Positions 50,029 to 57,925 of a stretch of 64,000 bases of DNA are shown one piece after another. The DNA lies in the IMG/VR virus record IMGVR_UViG_3300025137_000014, positions 62,001 through 126,000 of that record. One strand, given 5' to 3'. The notes under the pieces were generated by a model. The model was not told the DNA's origin. It worked only from the letters and a program-made list of their open reading frames with translations, and searched no databases. The position numbers were made by a program, and so were the translations under genes. The stretch's first letter is position 1. Each line of letters begins with the position of its first letter. This DNA is from a virus.

Positions 50029-51159
50029 ATGTCAGTATTCAATTCAGAAAACAAACAAGACCATACAAAAGCATTAGCTTTTTTAGACCCATCAGGCGGA
50101 GTAGCAATTCAACGTTTTGATATGTTAAAATATAAACAGTTTGACAAACTTACTGACAAACAATTAGGGTTCTTTTGGCGTCCAGAAGAAGTAGATGTGA
50201 CTAAAGATAGCAATGACTTTAAAAACTTAACAGAACATGAACGTCATATCTTTACGTCAAATTTAAAGAGACAGATTCTTTTAGATTCTGTACAAGGTCG
50301 TGCACCAGTAGAAGCATTTGGACCATTAGTGTCTATTCCAGAATTAGAAGCATGGATACAAACTTGGACATTTAGTGAAACAATTCATTCACGTTCATAT
50401 ACACATATCATTCGTAATGTCTATTCAGACCCATCAAAAGTATTTGATGAAATGATGGATATTAATGAAATCATGGATTGTGCAGATGATATTTCTAAAA
50501 ATTATGATGAACTAATTGAAATGACAGGTTTTTATAACTTGTTAGGTGAAGGCAAGCATACAGTCAATAGCAAGAAAATAGATATTAGTAAGTATGAAAT
50601 TAAAAAATCTCTATATAAAACACTTATGAGTGTTAACATTTTAGAAGGTGTTCGTTTCTATGTGTCATTTGCATGTAGTTGGGCATTCGCTGAATTAAAG
50701 AAAATGGAAGGCAATGCTAAAATCATTAAGCTGATTGCACGTGATGAAAATTTACACTTAGCAAGTACACAAACACTTCTAAAACTTCTACCAAAAGATG
50801 ACCCAGATTTTATTAAAATTGCAAAAGAAACAGAAAAAGAATGTATTCAAATGTTTGTTGATGCAGTAGAACAAGAAAAAGAATGGGCAGAATATCTTTT
50901 CAAAGACGGTTCAATGATTGGTCTAAACGCAAAATTGTTAGATGATTACATTGAGTGGATTTGTTGTAAACGTATGACCGCAGTTGGATTAAAATGTCCA
51001 TACAAAACGTCACAAGCTAACCCGTTACCTTGGACACAAAAGTGGATTGCAGGTGCAGACGTACAAGTTGCACCACAAGAAACAGAAATTTCATCTTATG
51101 TTATTGGCGGCGTTAAGCAAGACGTTGACAAAGAAACATTTGGTGGCATGTCGCTCTAG
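50029..51159 (+). CDS. nrdB: Ribonucleotide reductase class I beta subunit
   Basis: A 376-residue R2 protein with the metal and radical residues in place: ETIHSRSYTHI (Glu, His and the radical Tyr, about 118-128), EGVRFYVSF (Glu about 205) and RDENLH (Glu and His about 239-242), and the R1-binding C-terminus. The order nrdA-nrdB is usual. RBS AGAGAGATATAA. It ends TAG overlapping the next GTG start by one base. Confidence 0.97.
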   Translation: MSVFNSENKQDHTKALAFLDPSGGVAIQRFDMLKYKQFDKLTDKQLGFFWRPEEVDVTKDSNDFKNLTEHERHIFTSNLKRQILLDSVQGRAPVEAFGPLVSIPELEAWIQTWTFSETIHSRSYTHIIRNVYSDPSKVFDEMMDINEIMDCADDISKNYDELIEMTGFYNLLGEGKHTVNSKKIDISKYEIKKSLYKTLMSVNILEGVRFYVSFACSWAFAELKKMEGNAKIIKLIARDENLHLASTQTLLKLLPKDDPDFIKIAKETEKECIQMFVDAVEQEKEWAEYLFKDGSMIGLNAKLLDDYIEWICCKRMTAVGLKCPYKTSQANPLPWTQKWIAGADVQVAPQETEISSYVIGGVKQDVDKETFGGMSL

Positions 51160-51413
51160 TGATTGATACAAATTCAATAGGTGATATTGTATATGATGTC
51201 GAAGACCATGTAGCAATAACACCGAATACTAATGCTGATTATTGCTTAGTACCAAAGGTTGTAGAACAAAACGTTATCTTAAAACTACAAAAGATAATGA
51301 TGGATATTGGCAACCATAATGTTGAAAAAGATAACTGTCAAAGTTATGAAGTGACAATGAGATTTATAAACAATCATCCTGTAGTGGAAATGTTTCTTAA
51401 CAAAGAGGACTAA
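51159..51413 (+). CDS. Hypothetical small protein (GTG start)
   Basis: An 84-residue protein (IDTNSIGDIVYDVEDHVAITPNTNADYCLVPKVVEQNVILKLQKIMMDIGNHNVEKDNCQSYEVTMRF). Start at GTG 51159, sharing one base with the nrdB stop. No domain recognised. Directly followed by the methyltransferase gene (no gap), so likely in the nrd transcript. Confidence 0.65.
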   Translation: MIDTNSIGDIVYDVEDHVAITPNTNADYCLVPKVVEQNVILKLQKIMMDIGNHNVEKDNCQSYEVTMRFINNHPVVEMFLNKED

Positions 51414-52070
51414 ATGACTGAATTTACGGAAGAATGGATTAGACTTAATAATTTTAAATTTGCTATGACTAATGAAGTAGCAAGATTACCAGAAACTGAA
51501 CTAGATAGAAAGCTAATAGACAGACAATTACCACCATTTATACAGAATTCTTATCCAGATAAGAAAGATATCAATATACTTGATATTGGTTGTAACGAAG
51601 GTTATGCTATGGAAAAATTTTCCGAGTTGGGGTATACCAACGTTCAGGGAATTACTATTGAAAAAGAAGAATGGGATAAGTGTAAAGCAAAAGACTTAAC
51701 AGTACATCTTATGGATTATAACTTTAATCAGGTTATGAACAACTATTTTCATATGGTATGGATGCGACAATCATTGCAGTTTTCTCATATGCCTTTTTAT
51801 ACTATGTTAGAACTCAATAGAATTATGAAAATCAATGGTTGGGCTTATATAGAGGTACCTCATTCAGCAAATCAACACAAATATTATGCTACATTGCACC
51901 CAGATAACTATAGATTGTTTATGATTCGTGCAGGATTTGAAGTCGTACAATATGATTCGTATGAACTATCTGCTGGTGATGAGAAAGAAAATCATGTATT
52001 CTTTGCATTGAATAAAAGAAGAAATGTAACATTACCTGATGCTACTTCTGAGACAACCTCAGACAAATAA
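51414..52070 (+). CDS. SAM-dependent class I methyltransferase
   Basis: A 218-residue protein with motif I INILDIGCNEGYAMEKF (about residues 52-68) and the later Rossmann strand FHMVWMRQSLQFSH (about 111-125), where methyltransferases place motif IV. Substrate is unknown; it may modify a small molecule, lipid, or virion protein, as it lacks the DPPY-type motif of DNA N6/N4 methylases. No gap after the previous stop. Confidence 0.8.
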   Translation: MTEFTEEWIRLNNFKFAMTNEVARLPETELDRKLIDRQLPPFIQNSYPDKKDINILDIGCNEGYAMEKFSELGYTNVQGITIEKEEWDKCKAKDLTVHLMDYNFNQVMNNYFHMVWMRQSLQFSHMPFYTMLELNRIMKINGWAYIEVPHSANQHKYYATLHPDNYRLFMIRAGFEVVQYDSYELSAGDEKENHVFFALNKRRNVTLPDATSETTSDK

Positions 52071-52215
52071 GTACAAATCCCCACACAGAGCCTACAACAA
52101 TAACGCCTAGAATCATTCCTATTATCACAGAATATTGGTCTAAATTGTTTACAATATTTTCCATACGTTTATTTATGTTTAAATAGTCCAGTATTTCTGC
52201 GGCTTTTTCACGCAT
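52042..52215 (-). CDS. Small membrane protein, 57 residues
   Basis: Starts MREKAAEILDYLNINKRMENIVNN and has one transmembrane segment (SVIIGMILGVIVVGSVWGFVLICL). The ATG at 52215 has AAGGAAAAAAT upstream, which is better than an in-frame ATG further upstream. Its end overlaps the methyltransferase gene by 29 bases from the opposite strand. A lone minus-strand gene in this block; likely real but modest support. Confidence 0.5.
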   Translation of the reverse strand: MREKAAEILDYLNINKRMENIVNNLDQYSVIIGMILGVIVVGSVWGFVLICLRLSQK

Positions 52216-52224
52216 ATTTTTTCC

Positions 52225-52253
52225 TTGACATAACATGCAACTTATGATATTCT
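52225..52253 (+). promoter_or_regulatory. Sigma70-type promoter TTGACA-17-TATTCT
   Basis: TTGACA (52225-52230), a 17-base spacer and TATTCT (52248-52253), 25 bases upstream of the gene at 52279. Confidence 0.6.
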
Positions 52254-52278
52254 TATCCATAAGAAAAGGAGGTACTTT

Positions 52279-52581
52279 ATGTTTAATTGGTTAAACCGTA
52301 AAGATACATTAACACCTAAAGGAGAAATGATGAAAACATCAAAACAAGAAAAAATAATCAATGCTTTAAAAGATGGAGAAGCGTTGACAGAAGCTACTAT
52401 CAAAAATAGGTACGGAGTTGCAAATCCAAGAGCAACTATCAGTGCTTTGAGAATGAAAGGTTACGCCGTATATGCTAATAAAAGCAAACATGGTAAAACT
52501 GTATACAGATTAGGAGCTCCCCTAAGAAGGGTTGTAGCCGCTGGTTACAGAGCCTTAGCAGACGAAAAAGTGTTTGGGTAA
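52279..52581 (+). CDS. Small helix-turn-helix-like protein
   Basis: A 100-residue protein with a winged-helix feel: KQEKIINALKDGEALTEATIKNRYGVANPRATISALRMKGYAVYANKSKHGKTVYRLGAP (residues about 21-80). A helix-turn-helix followed by a strand-turn-strand is common in phage transcription regulators. Strong RBS AGGAGGTACTTT and its own promoter. Regulatory role is inferred from fold only. Confidence 0.65.
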   Translation: MFNWLNRKDTLTPKGEMMKTSKQEKIINALKDGEALTEATIKNRYGVANPRATISALRMKGYAVYANKSKHGKTVYRLGAPLRRVVAAGYRALADEKVFG

Positions 52582-52592
52582 AACATAATATA

Positions 52593-52745
52593 ATGCCCTG
52601 GCCTGATGAAGAAGCACCCGATTGGCCCGATTGTCACATTTGTGGACAATCACTTGACGAGTGCGATTGCATCTGGCCTGGGCAAAACAACCAACCAAAG
52701 ATGATTTATGACGAGAAAAATCAAAGTGAAATTCACAGACAATAA
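52593..52745 (+). CDS. Small Cys-rich protein (zinc-ribbon-like), 50 residues
   Basis: Reads MPWPDEEAPDWPDCHICGQSLDECDCIWPGQN and a polar tail. The CxxC and CxC pairs suggest a small zinc site. It starts 11 bases after the previous stop without a good ribosome-binding site, and overlaps the next gene by 38 bases. Its existence rests on the motif. Confidence 0.5.
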   Translation: MPWPDEEAPDWPDCHICGQSLDECDCIWPGQNNQPKMIYDEKNQSEIHRQ

Positions 52746-52899
52746 AGAGTTTACAGAAGAAAAAGAAGGTTTAGGACTTAAAAAACTATTCAAATCTATC
52801 AATCCGCCCAAGGGAACTAAAGAAATTCGACTAGAATATACTAATAGAAAAGGTACAAAAATTGATAGATGGGCAAAAATGCCGAAAAAGAAAGACTAA
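52708..52899 (+). CDS. Hypothetical small basic protein
   Basis: A 63-residue protein (MTRKIKVKFTDNKEFTEEKEGLGLKKLFKSINPPKGTKEIRLEYTNRKGTKIDRWAKMPKKKD), Lys-rich and beta-like. It could bind nucleic acid. It overlaps the small Cys-rich gene by 38 bases in another frame. No clear RBS; unassigned. Confidence 0.6.
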   Translation: MTRKIKVKFTDNKEFTEEKEGLGLKKLFKSINPPKGTKEIRLEYTNRKGTKIDRWAKMPKKKD

Positions 52900-52913
52900 A
52901 AGTGTCGAAAAAC

Positions 52914-52941
52914 TTGACAATATAGCGATTCGTGTTATTAT
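52914..52941 (+). promoter_or_regulatory. Sigma70-type promoter TTGACA-16-TATTAT (duplicated element)
   Basis: TTGACA (52914-52919), 16 bases, TATTAT (52936-52941). The stretch from 52911 is nearly identical to that at 54421, including the spacer TATAGCGA. It drives the gene at 52975. Confidence 0.75.
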
Positions 52942-52974
52942 ATATACATAATCAAAAGAGAGGGACTAAATATT

Positions 52975-53397
52975 ATGGCCTATATATCAACTAACGAAGT
53001 TAAAGAAGTAAGAAAATCATTAAAAGAAAAGTTCGGTAAGAACATCAAATTTTCAGTAACACGTGACCATTACAGTGGCATTAGAGTTTCAATTATGGAA
53101 GGTGTTATGGACTTCTATAATGATGGTGACATGGATCATACTGACAAATATAACGGTAAAGTTCATAAGTTCGACGGTTATACTCAAGTAAATCATTATC
53201 ACACACATTTTTATGGTAAGTTTGCATCGTTGTTTGACGATATCAAAAGCATATGTCATACTGCTCCTGCTAATGCTGAAGGCGGTAGAGAATATTACGA
53301 TAACTCAGATGCCATGATTGACTACTTTGATACTGCATTTTATGTAAGCATCAATGTTGGTAAGTGGGATAAACCTTACATTCAAAAAGCGGCATAA
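52975..53397 (+). CDS. LPD29-like domain protein
   Basis: A 140-residue protein beginning AYISTNEVKEVRKSLKEKFGKNIKFSVTRDHYSGIRVSIMEG, which resembles domain LPD29 found in phage and polymorphic-toxin related proteins; role unknown. A His-rich stretch VNHYHTHFYGKF and a YYDNSDAMIDYFDTAFYVSINVG end follow. Preceded by a strong early promoter and AGAGAGGGACTAAATATT. Confidence 0.65.
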   Translation: MAYISTNEVKEVRKSLKEKFGKNIKFSVTRDHYSGIRVSIMEGVMDFYNDGDMDHTDKYNGKVHKFDGYTQVNHYHTHFYGKFASLFDDIKSICHTAPANAEGGREYYDNSDAMIDYFDTAFYVSINVGKWDKPYIQKAA

Positions 53398-53402
53398 TCC
53401 TA

Positions 53403-53543
53403 ATGTACGTAGTAAAGATAAAAGAGACTGGCGAAATTGTAGCATATTGTTCTGACTGGAATGATGCTCGTTCATATCTTGCTAGTAGTATAATCGATAA
53501 AGTAACATACATCATTGAAGAAGAAGTGGAAAATAAGAAATGA
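53403..53543 (+). CDS. Small hypothetical protein, 46 residues
   Basis: Reads MYVVKIKETGEIVAYCSDWNDARSYLAS and a Glu-rich end (IIEEEVENKK). It starts 5 bases after the previous stop, without a clear ribosome-binding site, and its TGA overlaps the next ATG by 4 bases. Small proteins with this start are common in phage operons. Confidence 0.55.
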   Translation: MYVVKIKETGEIVAYCSDWNDARSYLASSIIDKVTYIIEEEVENKK

Positions 53544-53791
53544 AAAACCAAACCTTGGAAGAAGCTGTTTCTAAAAATGTCCCTGTATATTTGGTATATA
53601 AGGAAGACACTAAAGAAATTTTAGAATGGTGGCCCTTTGGTGAAGCACTAGCACAGTCCAGTGCAAAAATGCGTAATAATATGCATGGACCTGATAGTCA
53701 TAATCATGCCAGTTGGAAAAAGTACGTAGTGATACGTGACCAACACAACCGGCATCTTAAAAACTTGGAAGAAATAGAACGGAGGTTGTAA
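53540..53791 (+). CDS. Hypothetical protein
   Basis: An 83-residue protein (LEEAVSKNVPVYLVYKEDTKEILEWWPFGEALAQSSAKMRNNMHGPDSHNHASWKKYVVIRDQHNRHLKNLEEIERRL), with beta-like start and helical charged end. It overlaps both neighbours (4 bases before, one base after), so the small genes 52975-54435 form one coupled operon. No function recognised. Confidence 0.65.
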   Translation: MKNQTLEEAVSKNVPVYLVYKEDTKEILEWWPFGEALAQSSAKMRNNMHGPDSHNHASWKKYVVIRDQHNRHLKNLEEIERRL

Positions 53792-54435
53792 TGCCTGCAT
53801 GTAAAGGAGATACGTATTCGGTTCCACGCCCAGTTTGTCTAACAGAGGGTTGTGATAATTTAGCACATAATACTGCATCAGCGGCTAAGCCAGTTTGGCG
53901 CAAATACTGTGGTAAGTGTCATACGATACGTAGAAAGAATTTTCAAAATTTATCATCTAATTTAACTAAAAATCAATACCCTACTTGTTGTATAAACAAC
54001 TGTAGGAAAAAAGTAACACTATTGGGAACAGACCATGATGGCAATTTAAAGTTTTCTCAATACTGCGAAAGGCATGGAGGAGTCCCATATCATTTACAGT
54101 GGAGAAAACCTGCATGTGATAATATAAATGGTAAAGGATTGCTATCAGATAGAAGTCCTATTGGATTTGGTTGTACAACTTATATACATTATGATCCGCC
54201 CCTTCCTAAGGGAACAAAGTGGTTAGTAGATTATGGCTTCCCACAACCAATGTTACAAGTTGACCATATTGACGGTTGTCCATATAATGAACCAACGGAT
54301 GGGTCTAATTTTCAGACTTTATGTTCTTCTTGCCATGATTACAAATCTTGGAAATCTGGTGATGGGCAAACACCAGGACGAAAAACCCTAAGAAAACAAG
54401 AGGAAATTAATGTTGTCCAAAACTTGACAATATAG
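53791..54435 (+). CDS. HNH-type nuclease with Cys-rich N-terminus
   Basis: A 214-residue protein. The C-terminal half carries an HNH-like motif: QVDHIDGCPYNEPTDGSNFQTLCSSCHDYKSW (about residues 155-187), with zinc cysteines around it. The N-terminal half has further CxxC-like pairs (CLTEGCDN, CGKCHTIRR, CCINNCRKK). Free-standing HNH enzymes in T4-like phages are often homing endonucleases, or help in packaging or host DNA breakdown. It lies between two nearly identical promoters, which may reflect a mobile history. Confidence 0.75.
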   Translation: MPACKGDTYSVPRPVCLTEGCDNLAHNTASAAKPVWRKYCGKCHTIRRKNFQNLSSNLTKNQYPTCCINNCRKKVTLLGTDHDGNLKFSQYCERHGGVPYHLQWRKPACDNINGKGLLSDRSPIGFGCTTYIHYDPPLPKGTKWLVDYGFPQPMLQVDHIDGCPYNEPTDGSNFQTLCSSCHDYKSWKSGDGQTPGRKTLRKQEEINVVQNLTI

Positions 54436-54451
54436 CGAATCGTGTTATAGT
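54424..54451 (+). promoter_or_regulatory. Sigma70-type promoter TTGACA-16-TATAGT (duplicated element)
   Basis: TTGACA (54424-54429), 16 bases, TATAGT (54446-54451), a near copy of the 52914 promoter. It overlaps the end of the HNH gene and drives the AAA ATPase gene. Confidence 0.75.
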
Positions 54452-54490
54452 ATATACATAATGAAGATTAACACACAAAGGAGTGAAAAT

Positions 54491-55498
54491 ATGAGTGAGA
54501 CCATAGTAGCACAAATCGAAAAAGGCACATACAGAAATCAGCCCGTTGAAGGTGCGTTTCCTGTAGTACAAGAACTTAAACAAGCTAAAGACGGTAGTTG
54601 GTTTATTACTGTTAATGCTGAGGACACTAAGTTTAAAAGTTCTAAAATTAGAGTTAAGGTAGACCCAGAAAACGTTCAAGTTTCTGAAGGTACTGTCGAA
54701 TCAATTAACGAGTCTGATGAAGACGCAATGAATAGGATTGCAGAAAGGTTTGCAATTCTTGATGAAATGACCGAGGCAACAATCGATGGTGTTGTTAGAG
54801 GTATGGTAGTTTCAGGCCCTCCGGGTGTTGGTAAAACATTTGGTGTTGAGCAAGTACTTGAAAAAGATTCAATCTTTGATATGATGGCTGATAAGCCGTT
54901 AAGACATACTTTTGTAAAAGGTACAATGTCTGCAATTGGTCTTTACTCTACACTTTACAAATACTCAGATCCAAAGAGTATCGTAGTACTAGACGATTGT
55001 GATAGTATTCTTTTTAATGAGGATGCATTAAACATTCTTAAGGCCGCTCTTGATAGTGGTAAGAGGAGAAAGATTTCTTGGAACTCTGACTCACATTTCT
55101 TAAGAAGGGAAGGTGTTCCTGATACTTTTGAATTCAAAGGTTCAGTTATTTTTATTACTAACTTGAAATTTGATAAAGTTAGAGGTAACAAAATCAAAGA
55201 CCACTTGGAAGCAATTCTTTCAAGGTGTCACTATCTTGATTTGACTATGGATACTGCAAGAGATAAAATCTTGAGAATTAAACAGATTGCTAGGGATGGT
55301 GGTTTGTTTGATACTAAAGGTTTGAGCAAGGAGCAAGAAGTTGAAATTATTGACTTCATGGTTGATAATCAAAAGAAACTGAGAGAAGTTTCATTGAGAA
55401 TGGCTCAGAAAATTGCAGACCTTAGAAATATGTCTAAAGTTGGAGATAGATGGAAAGCATTAGCCGAGACTACTTGTATGAAGAGGTCAGCGGCTTAA
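54491..55498 (+). CDS. AAA ATPase of marine T4-like phages
   Basis: A 335-residue ATPase: Walker A GPPGVGKT (109-116), Walker B SIVVLDDCDS (about 160-169), sensor-like VIFITNLKF (about 220) and a Arg/Lys-rich C-terminal part. The start MSETIVAQIEKGTY (ATG 54491) has an ideal AAGGAG ribosome-binding site, so an in-frame ATG 30 bases earlier is rejected. The role may be in replication or DNA or protein remodelling; I know no T4 counterpart. Own promoter and terminator. Confidence 0.85.
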   Translation: MSETIVAQIEKGTYRNQPVEGAFPVVQELKQAKDGSWFITVNAEDTKFKSSKIRVKVDPENVQVSEGTVESINESDEDAMNRIAERFAILDEMTEATIDGVVRGMVVSGPPGVGKTFGVEQVLEKDSIFDMMADKPLRHTFVKGTMSAIGLYSTLYKYSDPKSIVVLDDCDSILFNEDALNILKAALDSGKRRKISWNSDSHFLRREGVPDTFEFKGSVIFITNLKFDKVRGNKIKDHLEAILSRCHYLDLTMDTARDKILRIKQIARDGGLFDTKGLSKEQEVEIIDFMVDNQKKLREVSLRMAQKIADLRNMSKVGDRWKALAETTCMKRSAA

Positions 55499-55501
55499 CA
55501 G

Positions 55502-55525
55502 TTAACTAAGAGCCATCTTAGTTAA
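55502..55525 (+). other. Perfect 10-pair hairpin after the ATPase gene
   Basis: TTAACTAAGA (55502-55511), loop GCCA, TCTTAGTTAA (55516-55525). No T-run. It lies just before the terminator at 55532. Confidence 0.6.
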
Positions 55526-55531
55526 AACCGG

Positions 55532-55575
55532 GACGGTACTAGGTTTCTCTCACTCGCCTAGTATCGTCTTTTTTT
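55532..55575 (+). terminator. Intrinsic terminator
   Basis: GACGGTACTAGG (55532-55543) pairs with CCTAGTATCGTC (55557-55568), 12 pairs with one G-U, 13-base CT-rich loop, then a T-run to 55575. Confidence 0.9.
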
Positions 55576-55585
55576 ATATCTTCTA

Positions 55586-55614
55586 TTGCATTTACTTTCA
55601 AAACATGTTATAAT
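55586..55614 (+). promoter_or_regulatory. Sigma70-type promoter TTGCAT-17-TATAAT
   Basis: TTGCAT (55586-55591), a 17-base spacer and TATAAT (55609-55614). The predicted transcription start coincides with the ATG of the next gene at 55622, so its mRNA would be leaderless. Confidence 0.7.
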
Positions 55615-55621
55615 CTAAAGC

Positions 55622-55963
55622 ATGAGTATAGAAGAAACAAAACAAAAGATAATAGAAAACCTTAAAGGTGTACATGACCCTGAAATGGATTGTGATGTAT
55701 ACAACTTGGGTTTAATATATGAGGTAAATGTAGGCGAAATGCCTGATACTAAAAAGTACTGTCATATTTTAATGTCTTTAACTAGTGCTTTTTGTCCAGC
55801 CGCAGATATGATAGTTAACGATGTAAAAGGTGCGGCATTGACAGTTGAAGATGTAGTAGATTGTCAAGTAGAAATCACATTTAACCCTGCTTGGACACCA
55901 GACCGATTAACAGAAGATGGACATGCATACTTAAATTATATGTATATAGATTATCAGGAATAG
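55622..55963 (+). CDS. MIP18/SufT-family iron-sulphur assembly-like protein
   Basis: A 113-residue protein of the DUF59/MIP18 (PaaD/SufT-like) family: HDPEMDCDVYNLGLIYEVNV (residues about 18-37), the conserved Cys in TSAFCPAADMIVNDVK (about 57-72), and VEITFNPAWTPDRL. The DPEL-type motif and the Cys are the family marks. Such proteins help deliver Fe-S clusters to targets. In a phage with radical SAM enzymes a role in maturing their clusters is conceivable. It has no Shine-Dalgarno and appears leaderless. Confidence 0.85.
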   Translation: MSIEETKQKIIENLKGVHDPEMDCDVYNLGLIYEVNVGEMPDTKKYCHILMSLTSAFCPAADMIVNDVKGAALTVEDVVDCQVEITFNPAWTPDRLTEDGHAYLNYMYIDYQE

Positions 55964-55966
55964 TAA

Positions 55967-57412
55967 ATGAAAGAATGTATCATTAAAATTAAAGATGAAG
56001 TAAACATTAAGTTGGAAGGTTTGGATCCTGGTACACGTAGAAAGTGTGCAAATAAACTCAAATTCTTCTTACCACATGCTTATCATATGCCAGCTTATAA
56101 ACTTGGTCGTTGGGATGGCACAGTTAGATTTTGTGATGTTGGAGGTCGTACCTTTTTAAATTTACTTGATGATATCTTACCTGTCATTGTAGAAGAAGGG
56201 TATAACGTAAAGATTGATGATGATAGGAATACGCATAATTTAGAATTTACACAAGTTCAGGAAGATTTTTGGGGTGATGCAGTATGGCCAGCTGGACACG
56301 TACATGAGGGCCAAAAGATACGTTTAAGAGACTATCAGGTAGATATAGTCAATAAGTTCATAGAACACCCTCAATGCTTACAAGAGGTCGCCACAGGCGC
56401 AGGAAAGACGATAATAACTGCTACTTTATCTAGCTTAGTAGAACAATATGGTAGAAGTATTGTTATTGTTCCAAATAAGGATTTAGTTAGGCAGACATTT
56501 GAAGATTATGAAAACTGTGGATTAGATGTAGGTGTGTACTTTGGTGATAAAAAAGATATCGGAAAAACACACACAGTTTGTACTTGGCAAAGTTTAAATT
56601 CATTATTAAAAAGAAGTAAAGCCGGAGAGGCTAATATACAAGATTTTATTGAAGATGTAATCTGTGTTATGGTTGATGAAGTTCATCAGGCAAAAGCAGA
56701 TGTATTGAAAGAGTTACTTACTGGTGTTTTTGCTAATATCCCAATTCGTTGGGGACTAACAGGAACGATACCAAAAAGTGATTGGGAATCAGCTTCATTA
56801 AAAAGTTCTTTAGGAGAAGTTATTCATAAACTTGCGGCTAAAGAATTACAAGACCAAGGAGTACTCGCTAAATGTCATGTCAATATTGTACAAACGGCAG
56901 AAACGGCTGAGTATGGAGATTATCAGAGTGAACTAAAATTTTTATTAGAAGATAAAAAACGTATGCAGTATGTTGCAAATATGATTAGTGATATTTCTAA
57001 ATCAGGCAATACATTGGTTTTAACTGGTAGAATTAGTAACGGTAATATGTTACAAGAACTATTAGATGGTTCTGAATTCGTCCAAGGGTCAATGAAAGTA
57101 GTTGACAGAAAAGATGCATATGACGAAATTAATCAAGCAACAAATTCAATAACTATTGCGACTTACGGTGTCGCCGCAGTGGGAATTAACATTCCAAGAA
57201 TATTTAATCTGGTATTGCTTGAACCAGGAAAGAGTTTTGTACGTGTAATACAATCGATAGGAAGAGGTGTACGTATTGCAAGAGACAAGGACTTTGTTAA
57301 TGTTTGGGATGTGACTAGCAGATGTAAATTTAGTAGACGCCATTTAACAGAACGTAAAAAGTATTATAAGGATGCTCAATATCCTTTTACAATAGATAAG
57401 GTAAATTACTAA
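55967..57412 (+). CDS. uvsW: UvsW-like helicase
   Basis: A 481-residue superfamily 2 helicase: an N-terminal UvsW domain (IKLEGLDPGTRRKCANKLKFFLPHAYHMPAYKLGRWDG), LRDYQVDIVNKF, Walker A ATGAGKT (near 144), DEVHQAKAD (near 238), GLTGTIPKS (motif III near 265) and QSIGRGVRIARD (motif VI, near 430). It unwinds branched DNA and R-loops, switching origin replication to recombination. It starts 3 bases after the MIP18-like stop and overlaps the next gene by one base. Confidence 0.95.
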   Translation: MKECIIKIKDEVNIKLEGLDPGTRRKCANKLKFFLPHAYHMPAYKLGRWDGTVRFCDVGGRTFLNLLDDILPVIVEEGYNVKIDDDRNTHNLEFTQVQEDFWGDAVWPAGHVHEGQKIRLRDYQVDIVNKFIEHPQCLQEVATGAGKTIITATLSSLVEQYGRSIVIVPNKDLVRQTFEDYENCGLDVGVYFGDKKDIGKTHTVCTWQSLNSLLKRSKAGEANIQDFIEDVICVMVDEVHQAKADVLKELLTGVFANIPIRWGLTGTIPKSDWESASLKSSLGEVIHKLAAKELQDQGVLAKCHVNIVQTAETAEYGDYQSELKFLLEDKKRMQYVANMISDISKSGNTLVLTGRISNGNMLQELLDGSEFVQGSMKVVDRKDAYDEINQATNSITIATYGVAAVGINIPRIFNLVLLEPGKSFVRVIQSIGRGVRIARDKDFVNVWDVTSRCKFSRRHLTERKKYYKDAQYPFTIDKVNY

Positions 57413-57915
57413 TGAAAATTTTAACACCAGAAAACACATGTTACGAAATGAATAGTCTTCCAGAGAATGAAATTGAAGACATAAGATATTGCGTAATGGA
57501 TGTAACGGATAAGAATGAGCCAGACTTTTTCTTTATACCGTTAGTATTCATTGAAACATTTAACGCACCTAGTATTAATCTAAGTATAGGACCATACACG
57601 ATAGAAATGCCAATAGATTGGAATATTCTAATTGGTGATGCTGACATGGGTCAATTAGAATTCATTCCATTAACAAGTATTAACGAAAGACATTTTCAAA
57701 CTATCTTGACAAATCCTCTTGCAGGCTTTACAATGGGGTGGGAAGACATAAAAGTAAATAATGTATTTGCAGATGTAAAATGGTTTTTTCCAAAACTCAA
57801 ATATGGTCATATATTAGTTATACCATTAGAGCATGGACCAAAACCAAAGTGTGCATATTTCGTTAAAGACTTAAATAGAATACCAGACGTATTAAACAGT
57901 TATGACTTTTTTTAA
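57412..57915 (+). CDS. Hypothetical conserved protein
   Basis: A 167-residue protein (CYEMNSLPENEIEDIRYCVMDVTDKNEPDFFFIPLVFIETFNAPSINLSIGPYTIEMPIDWNILIGD...). Beta-rich, no catalytic motif recognised. It shares one base with the uvsW stop and, with uvsW, may form a coupled unit as in other marine T4-like phages. Function unknown. Confidence 0.75.
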   Translation: MKILTPENTCYEMNSLPENEIEDIRYCVMDVTDKNEPDFFFIPLVFIETFNAPSINLSIGPYTIEMPIDWNILIGDADMGQLEFIPLTSINERHFQTILTNPLAGFTMGWEDIKVNNVFADVKWFFPKLKYGHILVIPLEHGPKPKCAYFVKDLNRIPDVLNSYDFF

Positions 57916-57925
57916 GGAGTAAACA

